Assembly: GCF_020831405.1 (NCBI RefSeq)
Contig: NZ_JAJHPU010000003.1
Location: forward strand, 1-64,000
Direction: 5' to 3'
DNA length: 64,000 nucleotides
Source of the DNA: Pseudomonas oryzagri
Lineage (GTDB): Bacteria > Pseudomonadota > Gammaproteobacteria > Pseudomonadales > Pseudomonadaceae
In this document: one piece after another, positions 19,471 to 28,172 of the stretch
Numbering within the stretch: the stretch's first letter is position 1
Layout: each line of letters begins with the position of its first letter
Program-made: the position numbers and the translations under genes
Notes under the pieces: model-generated
Seen by the model: the letters and a program-made list of their open reading frames with translations, nothing else
Databases searched by the model: none
Told to the model about the DNA's origin: nothing

Positions 19471-20087
19471 ATCTGCTCCCGCTGCAGCGCGGCGATCTGC
19501 CGGTCCTGCAGCCGGCTCAGAGCGAGCAGTCCCGCGCTGGCGCCGAGCAGCGCCCAGGCCATGTCGGCCTGGGTGTCCCAGGGATCGCCCTGGGTGCCGA
19601 GGAAGTCGACCGCGCCCCCGCTGGCGAGCAGCGCCACCCACCACTCGATCAGCTCGTAGACGGCGCTGATAGTCATCGCCACGCACAGCGCGAGAAAGGC
19701 CAGCATCTTGCCGCTGGCGACGAAGCGGCCGCGCAGCAGGATCTCGCGGGCGATCAGCGCCGGCACGAAGCCCTGCAGGAAATGGCCGAGCTTGTCGTAG
19801 GGATTGCGCGAAAGATCCAGCAGCTCCTGCACCCAGAAGCCCGCCGGCACCCGCGCGTAGGTGTGGGCGCCGCCGAGGATCAGCACCAGGGCGTGCATGG
19901 CGATCAGCAGGTAGAGCAGGTCGGTCAGCGGAAAGCGCCGGTAGGTGGCGAGCAGCAGCGGCGCTGCGATCAGCACCGGCGAGACTTCCAGCCACCAGGT
20001 GGCGCGGTCGTAGGGAGCGATGCCGGAGACCACCAGGGCGACCAGCACCGTCAGGCCCAGTGCCGCATGCAGGGTCGTATGGCGCAT
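19455..20087 (-). CDS. DUF2238 (YjdF-like) membrane protein
   Basis: A 210-residue protein with five to six hydrophobic segments. The pattern HTYARVPAGFW, YDKLGHFLQGFVPAL, SAVYELIEWW and the late GTQGDPWDTQADM region is that of the DUF2238/YjdF inner-membrane family. Its conserved His, Asp and Glu residues in the membrane suggest a catalytic or metal role, but none has been shown to my knowledge. It is a single gene facing lipA. Confidence 0.85.
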   Translation of the reverse strand: MRHTTLHAALGLTVLVALVVSGIAPYDRATWWLEVSPVLIAAPLLLATYRRFPLTDLLYLLIAMHALVLILGGAHTYARVPAGFWVQELLDLSRNPYDKLGHFLQGFVPALIAREILLRGRFVASGKMLAFLALCVAMTISAVYELIEWWVALLASGGAVDFLGTQGDPWDTQADMAWALLGASAGLLALSRLQDRQIAALQREQMQGGS

Positions 20088-20261
20088 CGTCTTCTCCCTT
20101 GGCCGCTCGCCGCCACCTTAGCCCGTCGTGTCAGGCGCCGTCCATCGTCCGGCTGCGGGGCATGCCCGCGAGCTGCGTGGGGGGGGCGCCATGCGTACCT
20201 TCGGGTACCTGCGTTGCGCAGGGGGGGGCCAGGGCAAGCGCTTGAATCCAGCTTCCGCTCC

Positions 20262-20318
20262 GTAGGGGCGAATTTATTCGCCTTGACGAGATATTTCGGC
20301 GATTGAATTCGCCCCCAC
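20262..20318. repeat. REP-like palindromic element
   Basis: An outward-facing imperfect palindrome begins GTAGGGGCGAATTTATTCGC and ends with GAATTCGCCCCCAC. The left arm alone folds as GGCGAA-TTTA-TTCGCC. Sequences of the GGGGCGAATTNATTCGCC kind are common intergenic repeats in Pseudomonas and relatives. It lies in the 294-bp gap between the DUF2238 gene and endA, in which I see no gene. Confidence 0.7.
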
Positions 20319-20381
20319 AGCGGATTGCCCCGGCTCGCCAGCCACTCGTGCGATTGCCCCGGGGCGCGCCCTGGCAGTGGC

Positions 20382-21095
20382 TCAGTTGTAGGCGAACTGC
20401 TTCTGGCGGTCGCAGCGCTTGAGGTCCACCGCGCCCACGTAGGGGTTGGCGTTGCCCTGCACGCAGGCGATGCGCTGGTTGCGCCAGCGTTCCCACTCGC
20501 TCACCGGGTACTGGCGGTTCCAGGCTTCGTACAGGCGCTGGTCCTGCTTGGACAGGCGCAGACGGTAACGCTCGCTCATGTACAGGTAGATGCGGGCGAT
20601 GGCGCCGCGGCTGGCCTCGGCCGGCATGGCGGTGCGCTGCTTGAAGTCGACCACCACCGGGCAGGCGCCGTACTGGTTGGGCTTGGCGGTGAGCATGCCG
20701 AAGCCGAAGTTGCTGCGGTCGCCGTTCACCTCGCCGACGGCGGGCACCAGGTTATGCAGGTCGGCCTCCGCCTTGCTGAACAGCGGGTCGTTGCTGGTGC
20801 AGTTCTTGCGCCCGCCGTCCTGCCAGCACTGGCGCTGGTGGCCGATCACCCAGGCGGGGACCACGTGCTCCCACTCGATGCGCCCGGCGCGGTTGGCATT
20901 CTTGCGCGGCCGGTAGCCGCAGCTGTCCAGATCCACGCGGTTGCCCTGGTAGGCGCAGCCGCAATAGAAGTCCACGGGACGGTCGGCGTACAGCTTCCAG
21001 GCGATCTTCTTGGCCTCGCGGAAGGTGCGCGGGGCTTCGGCATGGACGGCAAGGGTGGGGAGAACGGCGAGCAGAAGGACGAGCAGGCGGCGCAT
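20382..21095 (-). CDS. endA: Endonuclease I (EndA family), exported
   Basis: A 237-residue periplasmic or secreted DNA endonuclease. The signal peptide [20 protein letters not shown] is cleaved after VHA. The beta-beta-alpha metal motif is visible in [10 protein letters not shown] and in [18 protein letters not shown], and several cysteines (CGCAYQ, C in QCWQ, KNC, IAC) could form disulfides as in Vibrio endonuclease I homologues. It is flanked by REP-like sequences on both sides and has no obvious operon partner. Confidence 0.92.
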   Translation of the reverse strand: MRRLLVLLLAVLPTLAVHAEAPRTFREAKKIAWKLYADRPVDFYCGCAYQGNRVDLDSCGYRPRKNANRAGRIEWEHVVPAWVIGHQRQCWQDGGRKNCTSNDPLFSKAEADLHNLVPAVGEVNGDRSNFGFGMLTAKPNQYGACPVVVDFKQRTAMPAEASRGAIARIYLYMSERYRLRLSKQDQRLYEAWNRQYPVSEWERWRNQRIACVQGNANPYVGAVDLKRCDRQKQFAYN

Positions 21096-21255
21096 GACGG
21101 ATCTCGACTACGAACTGAGAGGCGCATCCATGCGGTTGCCGCCGATTCTACCGTGCCGGGGCAAAAAGTCAGTCGAAACAATTGCTTGCGAGCTGTTTGC
21201 AATGCCTGGACGATCCGCTGCAACGCCGAATGCATCCGCCATCGCGGCGATGTCA

Positions 21256-21275
21256 GGCGAATGAACTCGCCCCAC
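21256..21275. repeat. Half REP-like element upstream of arfB
   Basis: AGGCGAATGAACTCGCC followed by CCAC resembles one arm of the element at 20262-20318. It ends 41 bases before the arfB start and may overlap its promoter. Confidence 0.45.
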
Positions 21276-21315
21276 AGGGGTATCCTGTCCGGGACCACCG
21301 CGCAGCGAGCCCGCC

Positions 21316-21729
21316 ATGCTGGATATCTCCAATGCAGTCCACCTGCCCGACCATGAGATCGAGCTCAGTGCGATCCGCGCCCAGGGCGCCGGCGGGCAGA
21401 ACGTCAACAAGGTGTCCAGCGCCGTGCACCTGCGCTTCGACATCCACGCATCGAGCTTGCCGGCGTTCTACAAGGAACGCCTGCTGGCGCTGCGCGACCA
21501 GCGCATCACCGCCGAGGGGGTGATCGTCATCAAGGCGCAGCAGTACCGCACCCAGGAACAGAACCGCGCCGACGCCCTGCAGCGCCTGGCCGAGCTGATC
21601 CGCAGCGTCGCCAAGGTGGAGAAGGCGCGCCGGCCGACCAAGCCGACCCTGGGCTCGAAGCAGCGCCGCCTGGAGGGCAAGAGCAAGCGCGGGGCGATCA
21701 AGGCCGGGCGGGGCAAGGTCGATTACTGA
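21316..21729 (+). CDS. arfB: Alternative ribosome-rescue factor ArfB (peptidyl-tRNA hydrolase)
   Basis: The 137-residue protein hydrolyses peptidyl-tRNA on ribosomes stalled without a stop codon, a backup to tmRNA. The catalytic GGQ is at residues 26-28 in [12 protein letters not shown]. The C-terminal Lys/Arg-rich tail ([18 protein letters not shown]), which enters the empty mRNA channel, is complete. It is a single gene here; ssrA, encoding the main rescue RNA, is 31 kb away in the same window. Confidence 0.95.
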   Translation: MLDISNAVHLPDHEIELSAIRAQGAGGQNVNKVSSAVHLRFDIHASSLPAFYKERLLALRDQRITAEGVIVIKAQQYRTQEQNRADALQRLAELIRSVAKVEKARRPTKPTLGSKQRRLEGKSKRGAIKAGRGKVDY

Positions 21730-21836
21730 GGCTTGCGGCTGAGCGTGCTCACGCCCCTGCCTGGCTGGCCAGTCCGGAGCGCTTCCCCTCCCTGGGCGCC
21801 GGAGCGGCGGCGCCGCCAGCGATTTCTGCGCGAATG

Positions 21837-21868
21837 AAAAACGCCCCGGGCCTGGCGGCGCGGGGCGT
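21837..21868 (-). terminator. Intrinsic terminator of leuA
   Basis: Read on the minus strand, ACGCCCCG and CGGGGCGT form an 8-bp stem followed at once by TTTTT (the A-run at 21837-21841). It starts 24 bases past the leuA stop and is the clearest intrinsic terminator in this part of the window. Confidence 0.8.
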
Positions 21869-21891
21869 TGGGGTTGCTACGCTGGCGCGGC

Positions 21892-23562
21892 TTACGCCGC
21901 CTGCGCCTCGCTCTGGCGCAGGGCGCGGTTCAGCGCGCTGAACAGGGCGCGGAAGCTGGCGGTGGTCAGGTTGCCGTCGATGCCGGCGCCGTGCAGCGGA
22001 CGGCCGCCGTCGACGCGCAGTTCGATGTAGGCCGCGGCCTTGGCGTTGCTGCCGCCGCCGATGGCGTGCTCGCTGTAGTCCATGATTTCCACGGCGACCG
22101 GCAGGGCGGCGACCAGCGCCTCCAGCGGGCCGTTGCCGGTGCCGCGCAGCTGCTGCACGGCGCCGTCCTGCTCGACTTCCACCTCGACGCTGGTGATGCC
22201 GTTCTCCTCGTGCAGGCGATGGCCCTTGAGGGCGAAGGTCGCCGGACCGTTCAGGTATTCCTCGACCAGCAGGTCGTGGATCTGCCGCGCGCTCATCTCC
22301 AGGCCGTGGCGGTCGGTCTCGCGCTGCACCACCTGGCTGAATTCGATCTGCATGCGCCGCGGCAGGCTGATGCCGTATTCCTGCTCGAGCAGGAAGGTGA
22401 TGCCGCCCTTGCCGGACTGGCTGTTGACGCGGATCACCGCCTCGTAGCTGCGGCCGATGTCGGCCGGGTCGATCGGCAGGTAGGGCACTTCCCAGACGCC
22501 TTCCGGGTCCTGCTGGGCGAAGCCCTTGCGGATCGCGTCCTGGTGCGAGCCGGAGAAGGCGGTGTGCACCAGGTCGCCGACGTAGGGATGACGCGGGTGC
22601 ACCGGCAGCTGGTTGCACTCCTCGACCACCTTGCGCACGCCGTCGATGTCGGAGAAGTCCAGCTCGGGGTCGACGCCCTGGGTGTACATGTTCAGCGCCA
22701 GGGTGACGATGTCGACGTTGCCGGTGCGCTCGCCGTTGCCGAACAGGCAGCCTTCCACGCGGTCGGCGCCGGCCAACAGGCCCAGCTCGGTGGCGGCCAC
22801 GCCGGTGCCGCGGTCGTTATGGGTGTGCAGGCTGACCAGCACGCTGTCGCGCTTGGCGACGTGGCGGCAGAACCACTCGATCTGGTCGGCGTAGACGTTC
22901 GGGGTGGCCGCCTCGACGGTCGCCGGCAGGTTGAGGATCAGCTTGTTGGCCGGGGTCGGCTGGAACACCTCGATCACCGCGTTGCACACCTCGACGGCGA
23001 ACTCCGGCTCGGTGGAGCTGAAGATCTCCGGCGAGTACTCGAAGCCCCATTGGGTTTCCGGATGCTCCGCGGCCAGGCGCTTGATGATCTGCCCGGCATT
23101 GACGGCGATCTGGATCACGCCGGCCTTGTCCTGGTTGAAGACGATGCGGCGGAAGCTCGGCGCGGTGGCGTTGTAGTAGTGGACGATGGCCTTCTTCGCG
23201 CCCTTGAGCGACTCGAAGGTGCGGGTGATCAGGTCCTCGCGGGCCTGGGTCAGCACCTGGATGGTCACGTCGTCGGGGATATGGCCGTCCTCGATCAGGG
23301 TGCGCACGAAGTCGAAGTCGGTCTGCGAGGCGGACGGGAAGCCCACCTCGATTTCCTTGACGCCCACGGCGACCAGGCACTGGAAGAAGCGCAGCTTCTT
23401 GTCGGCATCCATCGGCTCGATCAGCGACTGGTTGCCGTCGCGCAGGTCGGAGGACAGCCAGATCGGCGCCTTGTCGATCACCTTGCTCGGCCAGGTGCGG
23501 TCGGGGATGTCGATCTGCGGGAAGGGGCGGTACTTGCTCGACGGGTTCTTCAGCATGGGCAT
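21892..23562 (-). CDS. leuA: 2-isopropylmalate synthase
   Basis: The 556-residue enzyme condenses acetyl-CoA with 2-oxoisovalerate, the first committed step of leucine synthesis. It is the longer LeuA type: the catalytic TIM barrel starts at [19 protein letters not shown] and contains [14 protein letters not shown], and a C-terminal regulatory domain (about residues 430-556) binds leucine for feedback inhibition. The ATG at 23562 ([11 protein letters not shown]) has AAGGA eight bases upstream; the frame is open to an earlier ATG without such a site. A short Leu-rich frame upstream suggests control by a leader peptide. Confidence 0.95.
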   Translation of the reverse strand: MPMLKNPSSKYRPFPQIDIPDRTWPSKVIDKAPIWLSSDLRDGNQSLIEPMDADKKLRFFQCLVAVGVKEIEVGFPSASQTDFDFVRTLIEDGHIPDDVTIQVLTQAREDLITRTFESLKGAKKAIVHYYNATAPSFRRIVFNQDKAGVIQIAVNAGQIIKRLAAEHPETQWGFEYSPEIFSSTEPEFAVEVCNAVIEVFQPTPANKLILNLPATVEAATPNVYADQIEWFCRHVAKRDSVLVSLHTHNDRGTGVAATELGLLAGADRVEGCLFGNGERTGNVDIVTLALNMYTQGVDPELDFSDIDGVRKVVEECNQLPVHPRHPYVGDLVHTAFSGSHQDAIRKGFAQQDPEGVWEVPYLPIDPADIGRSYEAVIRVNSQSGKGGITFLLEQEYGISLPRRMQIEFSQVVQRETDRHGLEMSARQIHDLLVEEYLNGPATFALKGHRLHEENGITSVEVEVEQDGAVQQLRGTGNGPLEALVAALPVAVEIMDYSEHAIGGGSNAKAAAYIELRVDGGRPLHGAGIDGNLTTASFRALFSALNRALRQSEAQAA

Positions 23563-23626
23563 GGCGAATTCCTTGAAAAGGGGAGGCCGCAGGACGGCAG
23601 GCAATACGGGCGGGACGGGCGCGGAT

Positions 23627-23704
23627 TCAGGGCCGCAGTCGCGGGCTGACCAGGCGCAGGCTGAGGTATTGCCGCTGCAGGATGAGGGTGTGGGAAGCGT
23701 TCAT
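23627..23704 (-). CDS. Putative leucine leader peptide of leuA, 25 aa
   Basis: On the minus strand, 64 bases before the leuA start, an ATG opens a 25-codon frame beginning [16 protein letters not shown]. Six of its 25 residues are leucine (CTC or CTG) and five are arginine. A Leu-rich short frame directly ahead of the leucine synthase gene is what a leader peptide for attenuation or translational coupling looks like. I do not see a strong terminator between it and leuA, only a weak GCCG/CGGC hairpin followed by CTCCCCTTTT, so the mechanism is open. Confidence 0.6.
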   Translation of the reverse strand: MNASHTLILQRQYLSLRLVSPRLRP

Positions 23705-23773
23705 GGCGCCAACCCTAGCGTTCGCTGCGCATTAATGGCAAGCATTGTCTGAAAATTGGTGTTTTCAGCTAAT

Positions 23774-23779
23774 CGTCAA
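23774..23779 (-). promoter_or_regulatory. Candidate -35 box of leuA
   Basis: TTGACG on the minus strand lies in the A/T-rich stretch 23740-23825, which stands out from the GC-rich surroundings and is about 70 bases upstream of the leader peptide. A matching -10 box is not clear. Confidence 0.35.
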
Positions 23780-23976
23780 CAATTTATGGATTTTTGTGCT
23801 GATAATGGCTGGGTTTGTTTGACATTCTTGCGTGGCCGTCTTTGCCGGCCATGGTCTGCCGTGTGGCGACTGCGCGGCGCCGTGTCGCACTAGGTGAGCG
23901 CGGGGTGCTGTGCGATCATCCCGGCCGCTTTGGGCGGCATGGCCGTCCCATTCATCATTCAGGGAGGCGGCATCGG

Positions 23977-24369
23977 GTGATTCGGCAAGGGCGCATGCGT
24001 CTGGCAGCCTGGCTTGGCCTGTTCGCCCTGCTCATGGCGTTCGCCGGTCCGCTGTTCTCGCAGTTGCGGGCGCTGGACAGCCTGCCGCTGGCGCTGATCG
24101 ACCTGCAGGCCCTGCACTGCGCCGAAGGACAATCCCTGCCGGGCCCTCTCCTGGCCGATGACCAGGGGCCGCCGCAGTGGGTGCAGGGCCTCGAACAGTG
24201 CGGCTACTGCAATCTGCTGGCGCACACGCCTTCGCTGCCGCCCAGCCTGCAGCTGACCCTGCCGGCGCCTTCCAGCCAGGTCCACCAATACCTGCCGCCG
24301 GCGCAGAGCCTGCCGCAGGCGCCGCCGGCCAGTCGCCAGCCCCGCGGTCCCCCCTCCCTCCACGCCTGA
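23977..24369 (+). CDS. DUF2946 family protein
   Basis: A 130-residue protein with one N-terminal hydrophobic segment (LGLFALLMAFAGPLFSQL) and the DUF2946 hallmark EQCGYCNLLAHTP in its middle, followed by a Pro/Gln-rich tail. DUF2946 genes commonly sit beside copper-type TonB receptors in Pseudomonas, so a role with copper is inferred. I chose the GTG at 23977, which has AGGGAGG nine bases upstream; an ATG at 23995 is possible. The receptor gene starts 92 bases downstream. Confidence 0.75.
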   Translation: MIRQGRMRLAAWLGLFALLMAFAGPLFSQLRALDSLPLALIDLQALHCAEGQSLPGPLLADDQGPPQWVQGLEQCGYCNLLAHTPSLPPSLQLTLPAPSSQVHQYLPPAQSLPQAPPASRQPRGPPSLHA

Positions 24370-24392
24370 AATCCGTCCTGAACCAGCTCGTC

Positions 24393-24416
24393 TGCCCGTG
24401 CCCGTGCCCGTGCGCG
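24393..24416. repeat. Hexanucleotide tandem repeat before the TonB receptor
   Basis: TGCCCG occurs three times in a row followed by TGCGCG, about 45 bases before the receptor start. A short repeat of this kind could vary in copy number, but nothing shows that it does. Confidence 0.6.
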
Positions 24417-24461
24417 CCTGCGTGACGACCTGCAGTCTGTCTTTTTGCGTGGAATCCATCC

Positions 24462-26636
24462 ATGTCCGTTTTCTCTCGTCCGTCCCTGGCGCCGTCGCGC
24501 CAGTCCCGCCCGTTCGCCCTCGCATCCTTCCCGCGCCGCTGGTGGCCGGCGCATGCCGTGCTGCTCGGCGCCCTGGCCATGCCGCTGCACGCCGCCGAAG
24601 TGGCGAGCGGCGAAGCCACCGATGCCGAAGAGGTGGCGCCGCTGGTGGTGACCAGCGTGGCGCCCCAGTCGCCGCTGACCGTGGTCACCAACCCCAGGCA
24701 GCCGCGCCAGCCGGTGCCGGCCAGCGACGGCGCCGACTACCTGAAGACCATCCCCGGCTTCGCCGCCATCCGCAACGGCGGAGTCAACGGTGATCCGGTG
24801 TTCCGCGGCATGTTCGGCTCGCGCATCAAGCTGCTCAGCAACGGCGGCGAGATGCTCGGCGCCTGTCCCAACCGCATGGACTCGCCGAGCTCCTACATCA
24901 GCCCGGAGAGCTACGACCGCCTGACCGTGGTCAAGGGCCCGCAGACCGTGCTGTGGGGGCCGGGCGCCTCGGCGGCCACCGTGCTGTTCGAGCGCGAACC
25001 CGAGCACTTCGACCGGCCCGACTGGCGCCTGAACACCAGCCTGCTGGCCGGCTCCAACGGCCGCTTCGACCGCAGTATCGACGCCGCCGCCGGCAGCCGG
25101 GACGGCTATGCGCGGCTGCTGGCCAACCGCTCGCAGGCCGACGACTACGCCGACGGCAACGGCGATACGGTGCCCTCGCGCTTCGACAAGTGGAACAGCG
25201 ACCTGGCGCTGGGCTGGACCCCGGACGCCAACACCCTGCTGGAGCTCACCGCCGGCAAGGGCGACGGCGAGGCGCGCTACGCCGGGCGCGGCATGGACGG
25301 CAGCCAGTTCGCGCGCGAGAGCCTCGGCCTGCGCTTCAGGAAGAGCTACATCGGCGAGGTGTTCCACGGCATCGACGCCAATGTCTACTACAACTACGCC
25401 GACCACGTGATGGACAACTTCCGCCTGCGCGAGCCGGACCCGAGCGCCGGCATGGCGATGATGCGCAACCCCATGGCCAGCAACGTCGACCGGCGCACCC
25501 TCGGCGGGCGGGTCGCCGGCACCTGGCGCTGGGACGCGGTCGAGCTGGTCGGCGGCGTCGACGCCCAGCGCAGCGAGCACCGCAAGCGCGCCTCGAGCTT
25601 CAACATGATGAGCGGCAGCTACACCGACGCCGACCGGTTCCCGTGGAGCAAGGACGCCGATACCCACAACTACGGCCTGTTCGGCGAACTGACCTGGAAG
25701 CTCGACCGCGACCAGCGCCTGGTCGGCGGCGCGCGCCTGGACCGCGCCGAGGCCCACGACTATCGGCAGAGCTTCACCAGCCACAACCCGATGACCATGA
25801 AGAGCGAGACCTGGGCCAACCCCAGCGCCGACGAGGCGCGCCACGACACCCTGTACAGCGGCTTCCTGCGCTACGAACAGGATCTGCAGGTCATGCCGGC
25901 CACCTGGTACGCCGGTGTGGGCCACAGCGAGCGTTTCCCCGACTACTGGGAGCTGTTCTCCGCCAGCGCCGGTCCGGTGGGCAGCATCCAGGCCTTCGAG
26001 ACGGTCAGGCCGGAGAAGACCACCCAGCTGGATCTCGGTATCCAGTACCGCCGGGGGCCGCTGGAAGCCTGGGCCTCGGCCTACGCCGGGGTGGTCGAGG
26101 ACTACATCCTGTTCGACTACGTGCCGGGGATGATGGCCGGCATGACCCGCACCGTCGTGGCCAACGTCGATGCGCGCATCGCCGGCGCCGAGGCCGGTGT
26201 GGCCTGGCGCTTCACGCCGAACTGGAAGGGCGACGCGACCCTGGCCTACGCCTGGGGCGAGAACACCTCGGACGACCGCGCCCTGCCGCAGATCCCGCCG
26301 CTGGAGGCGCGCCTGGGGCTGACCTACGAGCGGGGCAACTGGAGCACGAGCGGCCTGTGGCGCCTGGTGGCGGCACAGACGCGCATCGCCGAGAACCAGG
26401 GCAACGTGGTCGGCAAGGACTTCGCCGAGAGCGCAGGCTTCGGCGTGCTGTCGTTCAACGGCGCCTGGCGGGTCAACGAGAGCCTCAAGTTCAGCGCCGG
26501 CGTCGACAACCTGCTGGACAAGGCCTACGCGGAACACCTCAACCTGGCCGGCAACGCCGGCTTCGGCTTCCCCGCCGAGACCCGCGTCAACGAGCCGGGG
26601 CGAACCTTGTGGACGCGGGTCGACCTGAGTTTCTGA
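24462..26636 (+). CDS. oprC: TonB-dependent copper receptor (OprC/NosA family)
   Basis: A 724-residue outer-membrane beta-barrel with a long signal peptide cleaved near PLHA-AEV. A TonB-box-like stretch (APLVVTS), a plug domain (SDGADYLKTIPGFAAIRNGG, VKGPQTVLWGPGASAA) and the barrel ending in DLSF are all present. The plug contains GGVNGDPVFRGMFGSRI and methionine-rich loops such as GMAMMRNPMAS, SFNMMSGS and HNPMTMKSE, as expected for Cu-binding OprC/NosA. In P. stutzeri NosA supports loading of copper into nitrous oxide reductase. The DUF2946 gene upstream fits a copper locus. Confidence 0.9.
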   Translation: MSVFSRPSLAPSRQSRPFALASFPRRWWPAHAVLLGALAMPLHAAEVASGEATDAEEVAPLVVTSVAPQSPLTVVTNPRQPRQPVPASDGADYLKTIPGFAAIRNGGVNGDPVFRGMFGSRIKLLSNGGEMLGACPNRMDSPSSYISPESYDRLTVVKGPQTVLWGPGASAATVLFEREPEHFDRPDWRLNTSLLAGSNGRFDRSIDAAAGSRDGYARLLANRSQADDYADGNGDTVPSRFDKWNSDLALGWTPDANTLLELTAGKGDGEARYAGRGMDGSQFARESLGLRFRKSYIGEVFHGIDANVYYNYADHVMDNFRLREPDPSAGMAMMRNPMASNVDRRTLGGRVAGTWRWDAVELVGGVDAQRSEHRKRASSFNMMSGSYTDADRFPWSKDADTHNYGLFGELTWKLDRDQRLVGGARLDRAEAHDYRQSFTSHNPMTMKSETWANPSADEARHDTLYSGFLRYEQDLQVMPATWYAGVGHSERFPDYWELFSASAGPVGSIQAFETVRPEKTTQLDLGIQYRRGPLEAWASAYAGVVEDYILFDYVPGMMAGMTRTVVANVDARIAGAEAGVAWRFTPNWKGDATLAYAWGENTSDDRALPQIPPLEARLGLTYERGNWSTSGLWRLVAAQTRIAENQGNVVGKDFAESAGFGVLSFNGAWRVNESLKFSAGVDNLLDKAYAEHLNLAGNAGFGFPAETRVNEPGRTLWTRVDLSF

Positions 26637-26685
26637 GTCCAGTTGTCGCCATGCCGTCCGGCTACAACGCGGAAGGGGGGAAGCG

Positions 26686-26773
26686 GTAGGGTGGACAACT
26701 CGCGCCAGCGATTGTCCACCGTCGGGGGCACGGAGGGGCGGTAGAAGATCGCCGCGCGAGCCTTCTGCCCTAC
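26686..26773. repeat. REP-like element after the copper receptor
   Basis: The element is bounded by GTAGGG (26686) and CCCTAC (26768-26773), with an internal perfect inverted repeat GGTGGACAA / TTGTCCACC at 26690-26698 and 26712-26720. It lies between convergent genes. The same GTAGGGTGG...CCCTAC ends occur in the elements near 31.9 and 44.2 kb. Confidence 0.7.
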
Positions 26774-26804
26774 GGTGCCGGGGATGCCGGGGCGGCGCGC
26801 TCGT

Positions 26805-28070
26805 TCAGGGGGCTGTGGTCTGCCCGCCGGCCTCGGCCGCCGGCGTCCGCCACTCGCGCAGCTCGGCGCCGCTCGGGTGCTGGAACACGCGCAGGCCGAA
26901 CTCCGGGAGGATCGCCAGCAGGTGGTCGAAGATGTCCGCCTGGATGCGCTCGTAGTCGGCCCACGCGGTGGTGGCGGTGAAGCAGTACAGCTCCAGCGGC
27001 AGGCCGGTGGCGGTTGGGGCGAGCTGGCGCACCAGCAGGGTCATGTCCTGGCGGATGTACGGATCCTGGCGCAGGTAGTTTTCCACGTAGGCGCGGAAGG
27101 TGCCGAGGTTGGTCAGGCGCAGCCGGTTGAGCGGCGCGGCGCCCTGCTCGAGCAGGCGCCGGTTCCATTCCTCCAGCTCGTCGCGCTTGTCGTTCAGGTA
27201 GTCGCGCAGCAGGGCGAAGTGGTGCAGGTGCTCGATCTGCGCGACATCGATGAACTCGACGCTGTTCTGGTCCAGGAACAGGCTGCGCTTGATCCGCCGG
27301 CCGCCCGACTCGTGCATGCCGCGCCAGTTCTTGAACGGATCGCTGATGAAGCGCTTGGTCGGGATGCTGGTGATGGTCTTGTCCCAGTTCTGCACCTTGA
27401 CGGTGTGCAGGGCGATGTCGATCACGTCGCCGTCGGCGTTGAGCTGCGGCATCTCGACCCAGTCGCCGACGCGCAGGATGTCGTTGGAGGAGATCTGCAC
27501 GCTGGCCACCACGGACAGCAGGGTGTGCTGGAAGATCAGCATCAGCACCGCGGCCATGGCGCCGAGACCGGACAGCAGGATCAGCGGCGAGCGGTCGACC
27601 AGCGTGGCGATCATCAGGATGCTGGCGAGGGTGTACACCGCGATTTCCATCACCTGCAGGTAGCCCTTGATCGGTTTGAGGTGGGCGTCCGGGCGCTGCT
27701 CGTAGAGGCGGTTGGCCTGCTTGAGCGCGCCGCCGATGGCCAGGGCGATGGTCAGGACGATGAAGGCGCGACAGACGTTCTCCACCACGGTGACCACGAC
27801 GCCGGGCAGGCCGGGGACCAGTTCCGCCCCGCCGGCGAGGATCAGCGCCGGCACGATGTTGGACAGGCGACGGACGATGCTGTGTTCGTAGCTGGGCAGG
27901 TGGCGCCCCAGCGCCGTGGCGCTCAGGGTGCGGTGCAGGGCGCGCGCCAGCAGGTGCTTGACCAGCCAGTTGGCCAGCCAGGCGATGCAGCCCAGCAGCG
28001 CGGCGCTCAATATGGTGTACAGGTAGGGGCGGGTCTGCAGCCAGTCGAGGGCCAGAGCGAGTTCGGGCAT
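26805..28070 (-). CDS. Mechanosensitive channel, MscS family (YbdG-like)
   Basis: A 421-residue inner-membrane protein with about five N-terminal transmembrane helices followed by an MscS beta domain. The conserved pore and beta-domain signature is seen in SGLGAMAAVLMLIFQHTLLSVVASVQI and NDILRVGDWVEMP, and VKVQNWDKTITSIPTKRF is typical of the YbdG branch, which gates at high tension and protects against mild osmotic downshock. The C-terminal soluble region is long. It stands alone between a REP-like element and the peptidase gene. Confidence 0.9.
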   Translation of the reverse strand: MPELALALDWLQTRPYLYTILSAALLGCIAWLANWLVKHLLARALHRTLSATALGRHLPSYEHSIVRRLSNIVPALILAGGAELVPGLPGVVVTVVENVCRAFIVLTIALAIGGALKQANRLYEQRPDAHLKPIKGYLQVMEIAVYTLASILMIATLVDRSPLILLSGLGAMAAVLMLIFQHTLLSVVASVQISSNDILRVGDWVEMPQLNADGDVIDIALHTVKVQNWDKTITSIPTKRFISDPFKNWRGMHESGGRRIKRSLFLDQNSVEFIDVAQIEHLHHFALLRDYLNDKRDELEEWNRRLLEQGAAPLNRLRLTNLGTFRAYVENYLRQDPYIRQDMTLLVRQLAPTATGLPLELYCFTATTAWADYERIQADIFDHLLAILPEFGLRVFQHPSGAELREWRTPAAEAGGQTTAP

Positions 28071-28172
28071 GCGCTACTCCTGATCGCCGGACGTGAGCAG
28101 CCGTCATGGCGCTCCCGGAAGGTGCCTCAGGTGCAGCTTAGCCGGCGTGGCCGGGCTCGCGAGTATCGCCGC

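Noticed and set aside
23705-23976. A gene in the A/T-rich stretch between the leuA leader and the DUF2946 gene
   Set aside because: No frame with a ribosome binding site or sensible composition; the low GC fits promoters on both strands.
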